The notes under the pieces were generated by a model that made no database searches, was not told the origin of the DNA, and saw nothing but the letters and a program-made list of their open reading frames with translations. A DNA stretch of 41,159 bases, from positions 1 through 41,159 of the forward strand of contig PAPY01000016.1 in the NCBI GenBank assembly GCA_002709565.1. Reading direction: 5' to 3'. A program made the translations under genes and the position numbers. The stretch comes from Legionellales bacterium (GTDB taxonomy: Bacteria; Pseudomonadota; Gammaproteobacteria; UBA1113). Of the stretch, positions 1 through 6,642 are shown in pieces. Every line of letters begins with the position of its first letter. Within the stretch, counting starts at the first letter, position 1.

Positions 1-437
1 CAGACTTAATCACCAAGCCTATCGATAGTGATAAAGCACAAATGATTTTCGCTAAATACCTTGAGCAAACTACAGATGAGCAAGCCCCGGTCGACGATGG
101 CATCATCAATATCACCGATGCGGCAAGCCGCTTTGATGGTAACAGGGAGTTGGCCACAAGCATCCTCAAAGAATTTGTCGACGATATCCCGGCACGGATT
201 GAAAAACTCACATCGCTGATGCAAGCTGAGAGCAAGGGTGGGCTATTGAGCGAAATGCATTCTATCAAGGGCGCGGCGTCATATTGCGGCGTGACCCGTC
301 TGCAAGAAGCCATTGTTGTGACATACGATCAGGTGCAGCGCGCAGATAGTATAAATGATGCAAAAGACGCCATCGATAAATTGATGGAGGAGCTACAGTT
401 GATTAGAGAAGAGTTCGAGAAGCGGTTTATTGACTAA
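1..437 (+). CDS. Hybrid sensor histidine kinase, C-terminal part (REC end + HPt), BarA/LetS-like; partial
   Basis: The reading frame is open from the first bases of the window, so the 5' part lies outside. The first residues contain ITKPID, the Lys-Pro that closes a receiver domain. About 40 residues later an HPt domain carries the motif EMHSIKGAASYCG, where the His is the phospho-acceptor. The REC-HPt order and the SYCGVTR context resemble the end of BarA (E. coli) and LetS (Legionella), which pass phosphate to a UvrY/LetA-type regulator controlling the stationary-phase or transmission switch. That identity is inferred; only the receiver end and HPt are visible. The gene stops with TAA at 435-437 and is followed by about 420 bases without an intact gene. 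Confidence 0.85.
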   Translation, partial: DLITKPIDSDKAQMIFAKYLEQTTDEQAPVDDGIINITDAASRFDGNRELATSILKEFVDDIPARIEKLTSLMQAESKGGLLSEMHSIKGAASYCGVTRLQEAIVVTYDQVQRADSINDAKDAIDKLMEELQLIREEFEKRFID

Positions 438-571
438 GGATCGACGTCCTATAGGAAGGGGATAGGTGCTACTATCGCAAAGCCTATTCTCAAAAGAGAT
501 ATTGCCAACATTCTTAATTTACATATTTATATTAAATTAATTGCAAAGTGACAGTTGATTAAAGTTGTGGA

Positions 572-597
572 TTGACCTGGCTACACTATTCCGGACA
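572..597 (+). repeat. Left terminal inverted repeat of the IS3-like remnant
   Basis: The segment starts TTGACCTGGC and ends CCGGACA. Its reverse complement matches 790-815 at 20 of 26 positions. Confidence 0.5.
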
Positions 598-789
598 TAT
601 AAATTAAACTGTATGAATCTACAGGAGAGTAAATTATGTCCAACTGCGTATTTGCACGATGTTGATCAGGTAATTGCATGAAATTGATCAGTATTGTCGA
701 AATCTTTACAACAGAAAGCGGATACACTCAGCTAATGATTAACTGTCACCAGCAGAATTTAAGGCTAGTGTAAGTTTCTAGTTAATTAG

Positions 790-815
790 TGTTCGGAAAA
801 GTGTTGACACGTCAG
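790..815 (-). repeat. Right terminal inverted repeat of the IS3-like remnant
   Basis: The segment starts TGTTCGGAAAAGTGTTGAC and is the partner of 572-597. Confidence 0.5.
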
Positions 816-854
816 TCATGTCCGTCTATTTGTTGTTCAATCATGTGATCTGAT

Positions 855-1175
855 TTATAAACAAAGGGTGCTGCGTAAACCCTCATCGAGGGCTTTTAGA
901 TCTTTTTCTGATAGCACATCTGCTTGGTTAGTAAGTCTGCTTTTGTCAACTGTTCGGATCTGATCGCAGATAGCAGCGACTTTTTGTTGAAGACATTTAA
1001 CGCCAATTGTGATTGGAGGATGAATTTTCGCTGCTGTAGAAAGTGGAACAACAACAACGGTTTTGCGTGCCTTGTTTATCGGAGTTGCGCCAACTAGTAC
1101 GCATGGCCGTTTTTTTCGAATCTCAGAGCCTTTTGTTGGCTCAAGATCAACCCAATAGATATCACCACGATTCAT
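855..1175 (-). CDS. mazF: MazF/PemK-family toxin (endoribonuclease) of a type II toxin-antitoxin pair
   Basis: The product is about 106 residues, the usual size of the MazF/PemK family. It opens with the family signature MNRGDIYWVDLEPTKGSE, followed by KKRPCVLVG (conserved Arg) and VVVVPLSTA (conserved Ser/Thr), the two regions that form the RNA-cleaving site. I chose ATG at 1175 because MNRGD is the canonical N-terminus; an ATG at 1187 would add four residues. The gene overlaps the end of the antitoxin gene upstream by 14 bases, so the two are translationally coupled. Family members cut single-stranded mRNA and are blocked by their antitoxin; the cleavage site here cannot be predicted. Confidence 0.9.
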   Translation of the reverse strand: MNRGDIYWVDLEPTKGSEIRKKRPCVLVGATPINKARKTVVVVPLSTAAKIHPPITIGVKCLQQKVAAICDQIRTVDKSRLTNQADVLSEKDLKALDEGLRSTLCL

Positions 1176-1395
1176 CGTCAAGTCCATCCTGCAATGTTAT
1201 ATCCCAGTCCTTCATTTCCTCTTGCAGGGCATTATCATTCTCAACTGCGAGGGCACATTCGTATAGGGCTTTTTCACGCCGTTCTATCTCTTTTTCAATT
1301 AGGCGTGAGATGATTAGGCTGCGTTGCCTGGGGGGCAATGTTGCCCGCATCCTTGCTGCTAAGGGATCAGGCATAGAAATCAGCACTTTACTCAT
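1162..1395 (-). CDS. MazE-like antitoxin (ribbon-helix-helix type)
   Basis: This 77-residue acidic-tailed protein sits directly upstream of the MazF toxin. The N-terminal MSKVLISMPDPLAARM and the following RSLIISRLIEKEIERRE fit a short beta strand plus two helices, as in ribbon-helix-helix antitoxins, with a C-terminal acidic tail (ending DGLDDESW) that would bind the toxin. A good ribosome binding site, GGAG, lies seven bases before the ATG. The AT-rich palindrome at 1415-1441 is a likely operator for autorepression by the antitoxin or the complex. Confidence 0.85.
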   Translation of the reverse strand: MSKVLISMPDPLAARMRATLPPRQRSLIISRLIEKEIERREKALYECALAVENDNALQEEMKDWDITLQDGLDDESW

Positions 1396-1414
1396 TATTT
1401 ACTCCAGATTGTTA

Positions 1415-1441
1415 GATATACTATATATTATATAATATATC
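1415..1441. promoter_or_regulatory. Probable mazEF operator: AT-rich near-palindrome
   Basis: A near-perfect palindrome of 27 bases, starting GATATACTATA and ending AATATATC, lies about 20 bases upstream of the antitoxin start. Ribbon-helix-helix antitoxins commonly bind such sites to repress their own operon. The function is inferred from position and symmetry. Confidence 0.5.
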
Positions 1442-1621
1442 TATAAAAAAGCAAGCGTTGGAAAGCAGTAAGTATATGGCAATATATTTCTGATAATGGT
1501 TATTTTAGGTTTAAACCATAGGGAATATATAATATTACGTAATAATATCAATAGGTTATATGGTGTCTTGGTAGTATTTTTGATAATATTCGTTAAAATT
1601 GAGCTAGTTTACCACTAGATA

Positions 1622-1639
1622 CTGTCAGCATGCTGACAG
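1622..1639. repeat. Perfect 18-bp palindrome upstream of the DUF1016 gene
   Basis: CTGTCAGCATGCTGACAG reads the same on both strands. It shares the TGTCA...TGACA frame with the palindromes at 1649-1674 and 1987-2011, suggesting a set of related protein-binding sites or RNA hairpins. Confidence 0.6.
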
Positions 1640-1648
1640 AATTTCCCT

Positions 1649-1674
1649 AATTGTGTCATCATGATGACACAATT
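1649..1674. promoter_or_regulatory. Perfect 26-bp palindrome just before the DUF1016 start codon; possible operator or RNA hairpin
   Basis: The core TGTGTCATCATGATGACACA is flanked by AAT/ATT and is perfectly symmetric. It lies 19 bases before the ATG at 1693. An almost identical inverted repeat occurs inside the gene at 1987-2011. An autoregulatory operator or an RNA hairpin controlling translation are both possible; the sequence does not decide. Confidence 0.5.
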
Positions 1675-1692
1675 AAATTTTTGGAAAAAAAC

Positions 1693-2760
1693 ATGAAAAA
1701 ACAAGAAGTTAGCACGAATGAGGATAAGCTAGCGACAGACGTCGAAAGCCTTATTGAGAAAGCGAAAAGAAAAGTAATCAGGCATGCGAATGATACTTTG
1801 ATTACTCTGTACTGGCAAATTGGCCATCGTGTATCAATTGATGTATTAAATCAAGAACGAGCCGCATATGGTAAAAAAATAATCGATAATTTATCTAAGA
1901 AACTAACCGCTAAGTATGGACGAGGGTATGGCTCGAGAAATTTGCATCGAATGGTGCAGTTTGCCAATTTATACCCGGATAAACAGATTGTGTCATCGCT
2001 GATGACACAATTAGAATGGACGCATTTTGTATACCTGGTGACAATTGAAGACCCGTTGAAAAGGGAATTTTATACCGAAATGTGCCGCATAGAAGGATGG
2101 CGAAGTCGTGATTTAAAAGAAAAAATTAGTAGCATGTACTATGAAAGGATAGGTCTTGCCAAAAAGCCTGATACTATCATTGAGGCTGAGTTAAAAAAAC
2201 TTAAAAAGACTGGCGAAATTACTACGGATCATGTCATACAGGACCCTATAATATTTGAGCACTTGGTCGGTCGTGATTTTCCAACAGAAAAAAATTTAGA
2301 GCAAGCCATCTTGGATGATATAGAAAATTTTCTTTTAAGTTTTGGTAATGGCTTTGCATTTCTAGAGCGGCAAAAGTCAATTGAGATAGACGGTGATTTT
2401 TTCTATATAGACTTACTCATGTATCATCGTCGATTGAATTGCTTGGTTGTTATTGAGCTGAAGCTGGGTAGATTCAAGCCCCAAGATAAAGGTCAGATTG
2501 AGCTATATCTGAGATGGCTGGAGAAAAATGAAATGCAGCCAAATGAAAATCCACCTATAGGAATTATTCTTTGTTCTGAAAAGTCTGATGAGACAGTTGA
2601 GTTGCTGCAATTAAATGACTCAGGGATACACATATCACAATTTATGACAGAGCTACCGCCCAAGGAGGTCTTTGAGGAGCGTCTCCATGCCGCCATTGAA
2701 AAAGCAAAAGCTCGACACGAGCTATTAGATGTTTTAATGGATAAGGATAAGGATGAGTAA
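1693..2760 (+). CDS. DUF1016 / YhcG-family PDDEXK nuclease domain protein
   Basis: The product is 355 residues, normal for the YhcG/DUF1016 family. The N-terminal half has the family pattern LYWQIGHRVS ... YGKKIIDNLSKKL ... RGYGSRNLHRM. The C-terminal half is a PDDEXK-type nuclease fold with FYIDLLMYHRR (Asp) and CLVVIELKLGRFKP (E-x-K), the expected catalytic acidic residues and lysine, then GQIELYLRWLE. I chose ATG 1693 rather than TTG 1651, because the longer version would translate the palindrome. It overlaps the next gene by eight bases. Family members are tied to mobile elements and restriction-like loci; the cellular role is not settled. A copy of the upstream palindrome is embedded in codons at 1987-2011. 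Confidence 0.85.
   Translation: MKKQEVSTNEDKLATDVESLIEKAKRKVIRHANDTLITLYWQIGHRVSIDVLNQERAAYGKKIIDNLSKKLTAKYGRGYGSRNLHRMVQFANLYPDKQIVSSLMTQLEWTHFVYLVTIEDPLKREFYTEMCRIEGWRSRDLKEKISSMYYERIGLAKKPDTIIEAELKKLKKTGEITTDHVIQDPIIFEHLVGRDFPTEKNLEQAILDDIENFLLSFGNGFAFLERQKSIEIDGDFFYIDLLMYHRRLNCLVVIELKLGRFKPQDKGQIELYLRWLEKNEMQPNENPPIGIILCSEKSDETVELLQLNDSGIHISQFMTELPPKEVFEERLHAAIEKAKARHELLDVLMDKDKDE
1987..2011. repeat. Intragenic inverted repeat matching the upstream palindrome
   Basis: Arms of 11 bases (ATTGTGTCATC and its complement) flank a three-base loop GCT, inside the DUF1016 coding sequence, where it encodes IVSSLMTQ. It repeats the arm sequence of 1649-1674 exactly, which is unlikely for coding reasons alone. 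Confidence 0.7.
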
Positions 2761-3805
2761 TATGCCAAGAACTCGCAAAGAGCAAGAGGTGTGGCAGGCT
2801 TGTGATGACCTGTTGGCTATGGGTAAAGCGATAAAGGAAATCACTGGCGAGGCTATCGGTGTAAGGTTGCGTGAGCTAAAATATAAAGCGGGTAGCACGA
2901 CGCAACGTTATCAATTCCGCGACTCGTGGATGGCAGCGCGTGGACTCAGTCGTGAAGATGTGCGAAGCCTTGAGCCCAATGAGCTCACCGATCCTATAGC
3001 CAGAGCAACAGCTGTTTATAAAGAAGGGCTGGAGCGTGAATTACAAAAAGAATATGAGCAGAAATATCAGTCACTAGAGGCGCTGGTAGCGGAAAGGCAA
3101 GCTGAAGCGGATCAATGGCAAGCAAAGTGCAGTGAATTGCAGATCAAGCTTCAAGACAGCCAACAACAGAATGATAATCTCAGTCAGCGCTATCAAATCC
3201 AATCTGACAATCTTCAATCAATTCATGAAGAGAATATCAGCCTCAAATCAAGCGTCAGCGAGCAAGAAAAGCAGCTAGCAGCCATACAAGATCTGTTAGA
3301 CAAGCGTGAGGCGCAGTATCTGGAAGAGAAAGAGGCACTATCGAGCCTATTTGATGCTGCTTTAGAAGAATTCAAGACAAACTATCAGCAGCAGGTTTCA
3401 GATCTTAGGGAAAGCGCAGAAGAGCAGCGTCACAGACTTATGCTTGATAATGATCAACTCAAAACCGAAAATAAAAAGCTTTTTTCTGACGTATCTGAAC
3501 TACAGTGTGCGAAGAGAGAGTTAGAGGCTTCAGTGCAGCATCTACAACAACAGTTGCAGGAAATGGGAAGCTTAGAAAAAACATTCAGTAAACATAGCAA
3601 AAATGTTGACGCAGGTGTTAAGAAAAGTATCGCTGCAGTTGATGGTGCTATCGATCATATCTCACGACTATGCAACATACAGTCAGAGTGCTTCCTTATG
3701 CAAGAGTCCTGTAAAAGCACGCTTGATGCCATCTATGAGAAAATCGAAGATGGTGAATTAGTCACCACTCAACAGGAGTCAGTTGAAACTACTGAAGAAG
3801 CGTAA
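2753..3805 (+). CDS. KfrA-like N-terminal DNA-binding, long coiled-coil protein
   Basis: The product is 350 residues. The first about 110 residues resemble the KfrA N-terminal DNA-binding domain (plasmid replication region DNA-binding N-term family): TRKEQEVWQACDDLLAMGK followed by ITGEAIGVRLRELKYKAGST. Residues about 100-270 are a continuous Gln/Glu/Leu-rich coiled coil, and the C-terminus is acidic. In plasmids KfrA is an autoregulated filament-forming DNA-binding protein. Here the gene overlaps DUF1016 by eight bases and touches the recombinase gene by one base (TAATG), so the three are almost certainly co-translated. A role as DNA-binding accessory factor for the recombinase is inferred. 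ATG at 2762 is an alternative start. Confidence 0.8.
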   Translation: MSNMPRTRKEQEVWQACDDLLAMGKAIKEITGEAIGVRLRELKYKAGSTTQRYQFRDSWMAARGLSREDVRSLEPNELTDPIARATAVYKEGLERELQKEYEQKYQSLEALVAERQAEADQWQAKCSELQIKLQDSQQQNDNLSQRYQIQSDNLQSIHEENISLKSSVSEQEKQLAAIQDLLDKREAQYLEEKEALSSLFDAALEEFKTNYQQQVSDLRESAEEQRHRLMLDNDQLKTENKKLFSDVSELQCAKRELEASVQHLQQQLQEMGSLEKTFSKHSKNVDAGVKKSIAAVDGAIDHISRLCNIQSECFLMQESCKSTLDAIYEKIEDGELVTTQQESVETTEEA

Positions 3806-4977
3806 TGGAATTAACAATGATCCCCTTGCCAACGATGGAAAAACTGCCTGATACGATGCAGGCTAAGCAGTTATTAAGTAAGGTAGGTAGCAATAGAGCA
3901 CCTGTGGGTCATAAGCAGATAGCTGCTGAGGATGATTTGAGTGCGATGAATACCTGGCTTAATGAATATAGCCATACTCCGAGTACATATCGTGTTTATC
4001 AGAAAGAAGCTGAGAGGCTACTACTCTGGTGTATTTTTCAACACAAGAAACCCTTATCAAGTCTCAACAGGGACGATTTTGAGGCTTATATCCAGTTTAT
4101 GCTGGATCCCCAACCGCGGGCACTATGGTGCGGCCGTCAAGGCGGCAGGGGAAATAAGCGCGGCAGTAGTCACTGGAAGCCTTTTTCATCACCGCTCAAT
4201 CAGGCTAGTCTTACTACGGCAATCAGCATTATCAATTCACTCATGACGTATTTGGTTGATGCAGGTTATCTACAGGCTAACCCCTTGCGATTGCTACGCA
4301 AAGCCAAGCGACAGCTTCAGCTTGAGGAGCGTAAAATCGAAGTCCAGGCGCGAATATTAGAGCCCGAAGAATGGGAAGCCATGCTTGAGACTATGAATAG
4401 TATGTCTGAGGCGACACCTCACGAAAAAGACGATAAATATCGGCTGCGGTTTATCGTTGCTATGTTGTATTTCTTGGGGCTCAGGGTAGGGGAGCTGACT
4501 AGCCATACCTGGAATGCCTTTCAGCGAATTAATGGACAATGGTGGTTTATTGTCAGGGGGAAAGGCGATAAACTGGGCAAAGTGCCAGTGAATACTGTTC
4601 TGCTAGAGGTGGCGCAAGAATTCAGGAAGCAATTGCGAATGCCTGAGCTGCCAGTACAAGGGGAAGACGCTCCCTTGGTGCCTTCATGGCGCCATGCTGG
4701 CGGGCTGCAGTCGCGCGCAGTGAATGTGCAATTAAAGAAGCTTGCTATTGAAACAGCTGAGAAGTACTTTCAGGATAAGCCTGCAACGCAAGCGAAGTTG
4801 ATAAAATTCTCTGCTCACTGGTTACGGCACCTATCAGCAACTATGCAGGATAGGGCAGGGATCCCATTTGCACATGTGCGGAGTAATTTACGGCACCAGA
4901 GCGATGAAACGACGAGAATTTATGTTCATGGGGATGATTTGTCTAGATATGAGCAAAGCCAAAAACTAATTTGGTAG
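3805..4977 (+). CDS. Tyrosine recombinase / phage-type site-specific integrase
   Basis: The product is 390 residues. The N-terminal SAM-like core-binding domain includes STYRVYQKEAERLLLWC. The catalytic domain has the full active set: Arg227 in LGLRVGEL, Lys253 in VRGKGDK, His338 and Arg341 in SAHWLRHLSAT, His364 in LRHQSDE, and the nucleophile Tyr373 in TTRIYVHGD. So it should be able to cut and rejoin DNA. The start overlaps the stop of the KfrA-like gene. It could mobilise this island or act as a resolvase. I looked for direct repeats flanking the island that could be attachment sites and could not find any by eye. Confidence 0.92.
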   Translation: MELTMIPLPTMEKLPDTMQAKQLLSKVGSNRAPVGHKQIAAEDDLSAMNTWLNEYSHTPSTYRVYQKEAERLLLWCIFQHKKPLSSLNRDDFEAYIQFMLDPQPRALWCGRQGGRGNKRGSSHWKPFSSPLNQASLTTAISIINSLMTYLVDAGYLQANPLRLLRKAKRQLQLEERKIEVQARILEPEEWEAMLETMNSMSEATPHEKDDKYRLRFIVAMLYFLGLRVGELTSHTWNAFQRINGQWWFIVRGKGDKLGKVPVNTVLLEVAQEFRKQLRMPELPVQGEDAPLVPSWRHAGGLQSRAVNVQLKKLAIETAEKYFQDKPATQAKLIKFSAHWLRHLSATMQDRAGIPFAHVRSNLRHQSDETTRIYVHGDDLSRYEQSQKLIW

Positions 4978-5022
4978 CTTTGAGCAAACCGACTATTGTA
5001 ATACTACAGATTGAGGTTATAC

Positions 5023-5379
5023 ATGGCCAGCATTATTGATATAGACGAGTATAAAATTGAAAAAGCGTCTACAGAGCTATTTAAAAAGATACAACCATTA
5101 GCAGAAAGGATTGTGCAATTACAATCTGAAATGAAAGAGTTAGGGATGTTTGCTAACCATCGCTGCTTAGCCGAGTGTTCTCGTTGCCAGCTATTTGAGG
5201 ATGTTACTGGAAAAGGCATGCTGATTGTTACTCATGGGGCAGACTATCGAGTCGACACAGGACTACGTTTTGAAGAGCTAGACAAAATTTCCGGTATGGA
5301 TAATGCCGTAAAATGCCCATCGTGCCAGAGTATATTTTGTCCTATTGACAAAGAGTATTTTTATACGTTTGATGATTAA
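5023..5379 (+). CDS. Hypothetical protein with two CxxC pairs (possible zinc ribbon)
   Basis: I do not recognise this 118-residue protein. The N-terminal half is helical (YKIEKASTELFKKIQPLAER). The second half has Cys pairs in CLAECSRCQLF and CPSCQSIFC, about 50 residues apart, a spacing that could form a zinc ribbon. ATG 5023 is preceded by GAGGT at a suitable distance. It follows the recombinase by 45 bases in the same direction, so it may belong to the same mobile module. Confidence 0.65.
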   Translation: MASIIDIDEYKIEKASTELFKKIQPLAERIVQLQSEMKELGMFANHRCLAECSRCQLFEDVTGKGMLIVTHGADYRVDTGLRFEELDKISGMDNAVKCPSCQSIFCPIDKEYFYTFDD

Positions 5380-5517
5380 CATAGGTGTTATGCGATAGGG
5401 TAGGAGTTGGCAAAATGGTCTTATACAGGAGCCAGCTCTATTAATGCGTTTGGAAAGTTTTCTCTATGATGGTAGCAAGCCATGCAGATATTTATCAATA
5501 AATAATTAGGAGTTCAT

Positions 5518-6063
5518 GTGTGTTTCAAATTAATGACCAATATAATCAATTACCTACCTTCTCTGGCGACCATTGTAATCGCGGTGGTTGCAGTTTTAGT
5601 ATACCGGCGCTGGCCAAAAGAACTTACAAGCAGTAAAGTTATCGAGTGTTTGGCAGATATTTATTTCAACTTTGAGCTTTTTAAAGATACATTCCAAGAA
5701 TTCAGATACGTAATTTTCAAGTTGCCTAGCCAAGAAGAAATTAATGCTCATGCATATGAAGTCGGGCGCATTCTTTCAGGCATCCTGGTGAAGATAAACC
5801 GACTATTGCAAATGTATGCCGTCTATTCGAAATTTAAAAATAAGAGCTTTCTGTCAAAAGAAGTTCAGCAATGTAATCAGTTAATAAATGATCTTGAAAC
5901 AGCATATAGATTATATGATCCAAATACAGGTGACCTTGAGAATATAGAATATAATCTAATTAAGTCTTCAGGGGACGACGATCCTTTGTCCGTTAAGTTA
6001 ATGGAGCTCATCGAGTGTTCGAAATCGCTGGTTGAGGGTGAAGTAAGTAAGTTAGTAAGGTGA
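5518..6063 (+). CDS. Hypothetical protein with one N-terminal membrane segment
   Basis: The product is 181 residues. I do not recognise the family. Residues about 12-28 (LPSLATIVIAVVAVLVY) form one transmembrane helix followed by RR, predicting a cytoplasmic remainder, which is mostly helical. The GTG start at 5518 is favoured because TAGGAG lies five bases upstream; the next ATG (5533) would be too far from it. The stop overlaps the GTG of the next, frameshifted small gene (GTGA), so the two look like a coupled pair. Confidence 0.65.
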   Translation: MCFKLMTNIINYLPSLATIVIAVVAVLVYRRWPKELTSSKVIECLADIYFNFELFKDTFQEFRYVIFKLPSQEEINAHAYEVGRILSGILVKINRLLQMYAVYSKFKNKSFLSKEVQQCNQLINDLETAYRLYDPNTGDLENIEYNLIKSSGDDDPLSVKLMELIECSKSLVEGEVSKLVR

Positions 6064-6367
6064 ATTATGACTTCAATAAAAGATTTCTTGATTTGTATGA
6101 TATGGTCTGGTTACTTAAAACTCGGAATGTTGTTAGCATAGGTATGTAGAGACAGGGAAAACAGCAGATATTTCACTTTCAAAATTTGCTTCTAATATTT
6201 TGTTAGCCAAAGAAATAGAGCTGTCAGCGGAAAGAGTTATAGTCTCGAATAAGCAATTGTTAGACGCGGAAAAGGAACATTCCAGAAGGATGTATTGGTT
6301 AACTTGGGCATTGGTAGGAGTCGGCACAACCCAAGCGATCGCTATCTTGATGGGCATTTTCTTCTAG
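6060..6367 (+). pseudogene. Small membrane protein gene, broken by a frameshift near 6137-6146
   Basis: From GTG 6060 the frame reads NYDFNKRFLDLYDMVWLL and continues to VVSIG, then stops at 6147. In the frame one base back, from about 6140, it continues as YVETGKTADISLSKFA and ends with a convincing hydrophobic tail (YWLTWALVGVGTTQ, then AIAILMGIFF) before TAG at 6365-6367. Joined, these make about 103 residues with one C-terminal membrane segment. The second frame has its own stop at 6134, so the shift must lie between 6134 and 6147. No slippery heptamer is visible there, so a mutation or a sequencing indel is more likely than programmed shifting. The family is unknown. Confidence 0.5.
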
Positions 6368-6509
6368 CAACCATGAGCCCAAATATCCGATAAAGTTTAC
6401 TAGCAGATTTAGTGATTATAAATTTTACCACGGATTCGACTAGAAAATGTAATCCGGTAATTAATACAAGCCGGGCTCTTTGTTTCTCTCTGTGTCAGGC
6501 TATATTGAT

Positions 6510-6538
6510 TTACATGTTATATTTGATTATTCTATAAT
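6510..6538 (+). promoter_or_regulatory. Possible promoter of the NACHT-WD40 gene
   Basis: A perfect TATAAT lies at 6533-6538 in an AT-rich stretch about 105 bases before the start codon. The hexamer 17 bases upstream (TTACAT, 6510-6515) is a poor -35. The rest of 6368-6642 contains no gene I can support. Confidence 0.3.
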
Positions 6539-6642
6539 TATATTCTTAGTGACTGCATTGAGCCTGGACAGCAAAATTTTTTTAGAACGTCTAAGGAACG
6601 TTGGTTGCTGCTTATATCCATATTGTGAGAGGAGTATTTTAT

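Larger units (their letters stand above)
572..815. mobile_element. Decayed IS3-family element (MITE-like, 244 bp) with imperfect terminal inverted repeats
   Basis: Imperfect inverted repeats lie at 572-597 and 790-815; 20 of 26 positions match by eye, with the outer ends TTGACC and GTCAG and inner ends CCGGACA / TGTTCGG. Between them, near 748-783, one frame reads LSPAEFKASVSF then stop, which resembles the N-terminal helix of IS3-family OrfA (the usual PAEFKAK signature). No intact transposase is present. This is an internally deleted, non-autonomous remnant. The rest of 438-854 shows nothing else I can support. Confidence 0.55.

Noticed and set aside
438-560. Hairpin GATAG...CTATC after the kinase gene as a terminator
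   Set aside because: The stem is only five bases and no T-run follows.
1043-1435. Plus-strand open frame across the mazEF genes
   Set aside because: It is the antisense of two well-recognised proteins, and its sequence is Ser-rich without any family feature.
5390-5517. GAGTTGGC / GCCAGCTC inverted pair as a regulatory hairpin
   Set aside because: The loop is about 20 bases and the pairing includes G-U; too weak to list.
6134-6147. Programmed frameshift in the small membrane gene
   Set aside because: No slippery heptamer or downstream structure is visible in the only interval where the shift could happen.
6133-6357. Minus-strand 74-residue open frame
   Set aside because: The plus strand codes a better hydrophobic-tailed protein that continues the frameshifted gene; the minus frame is its shadow.
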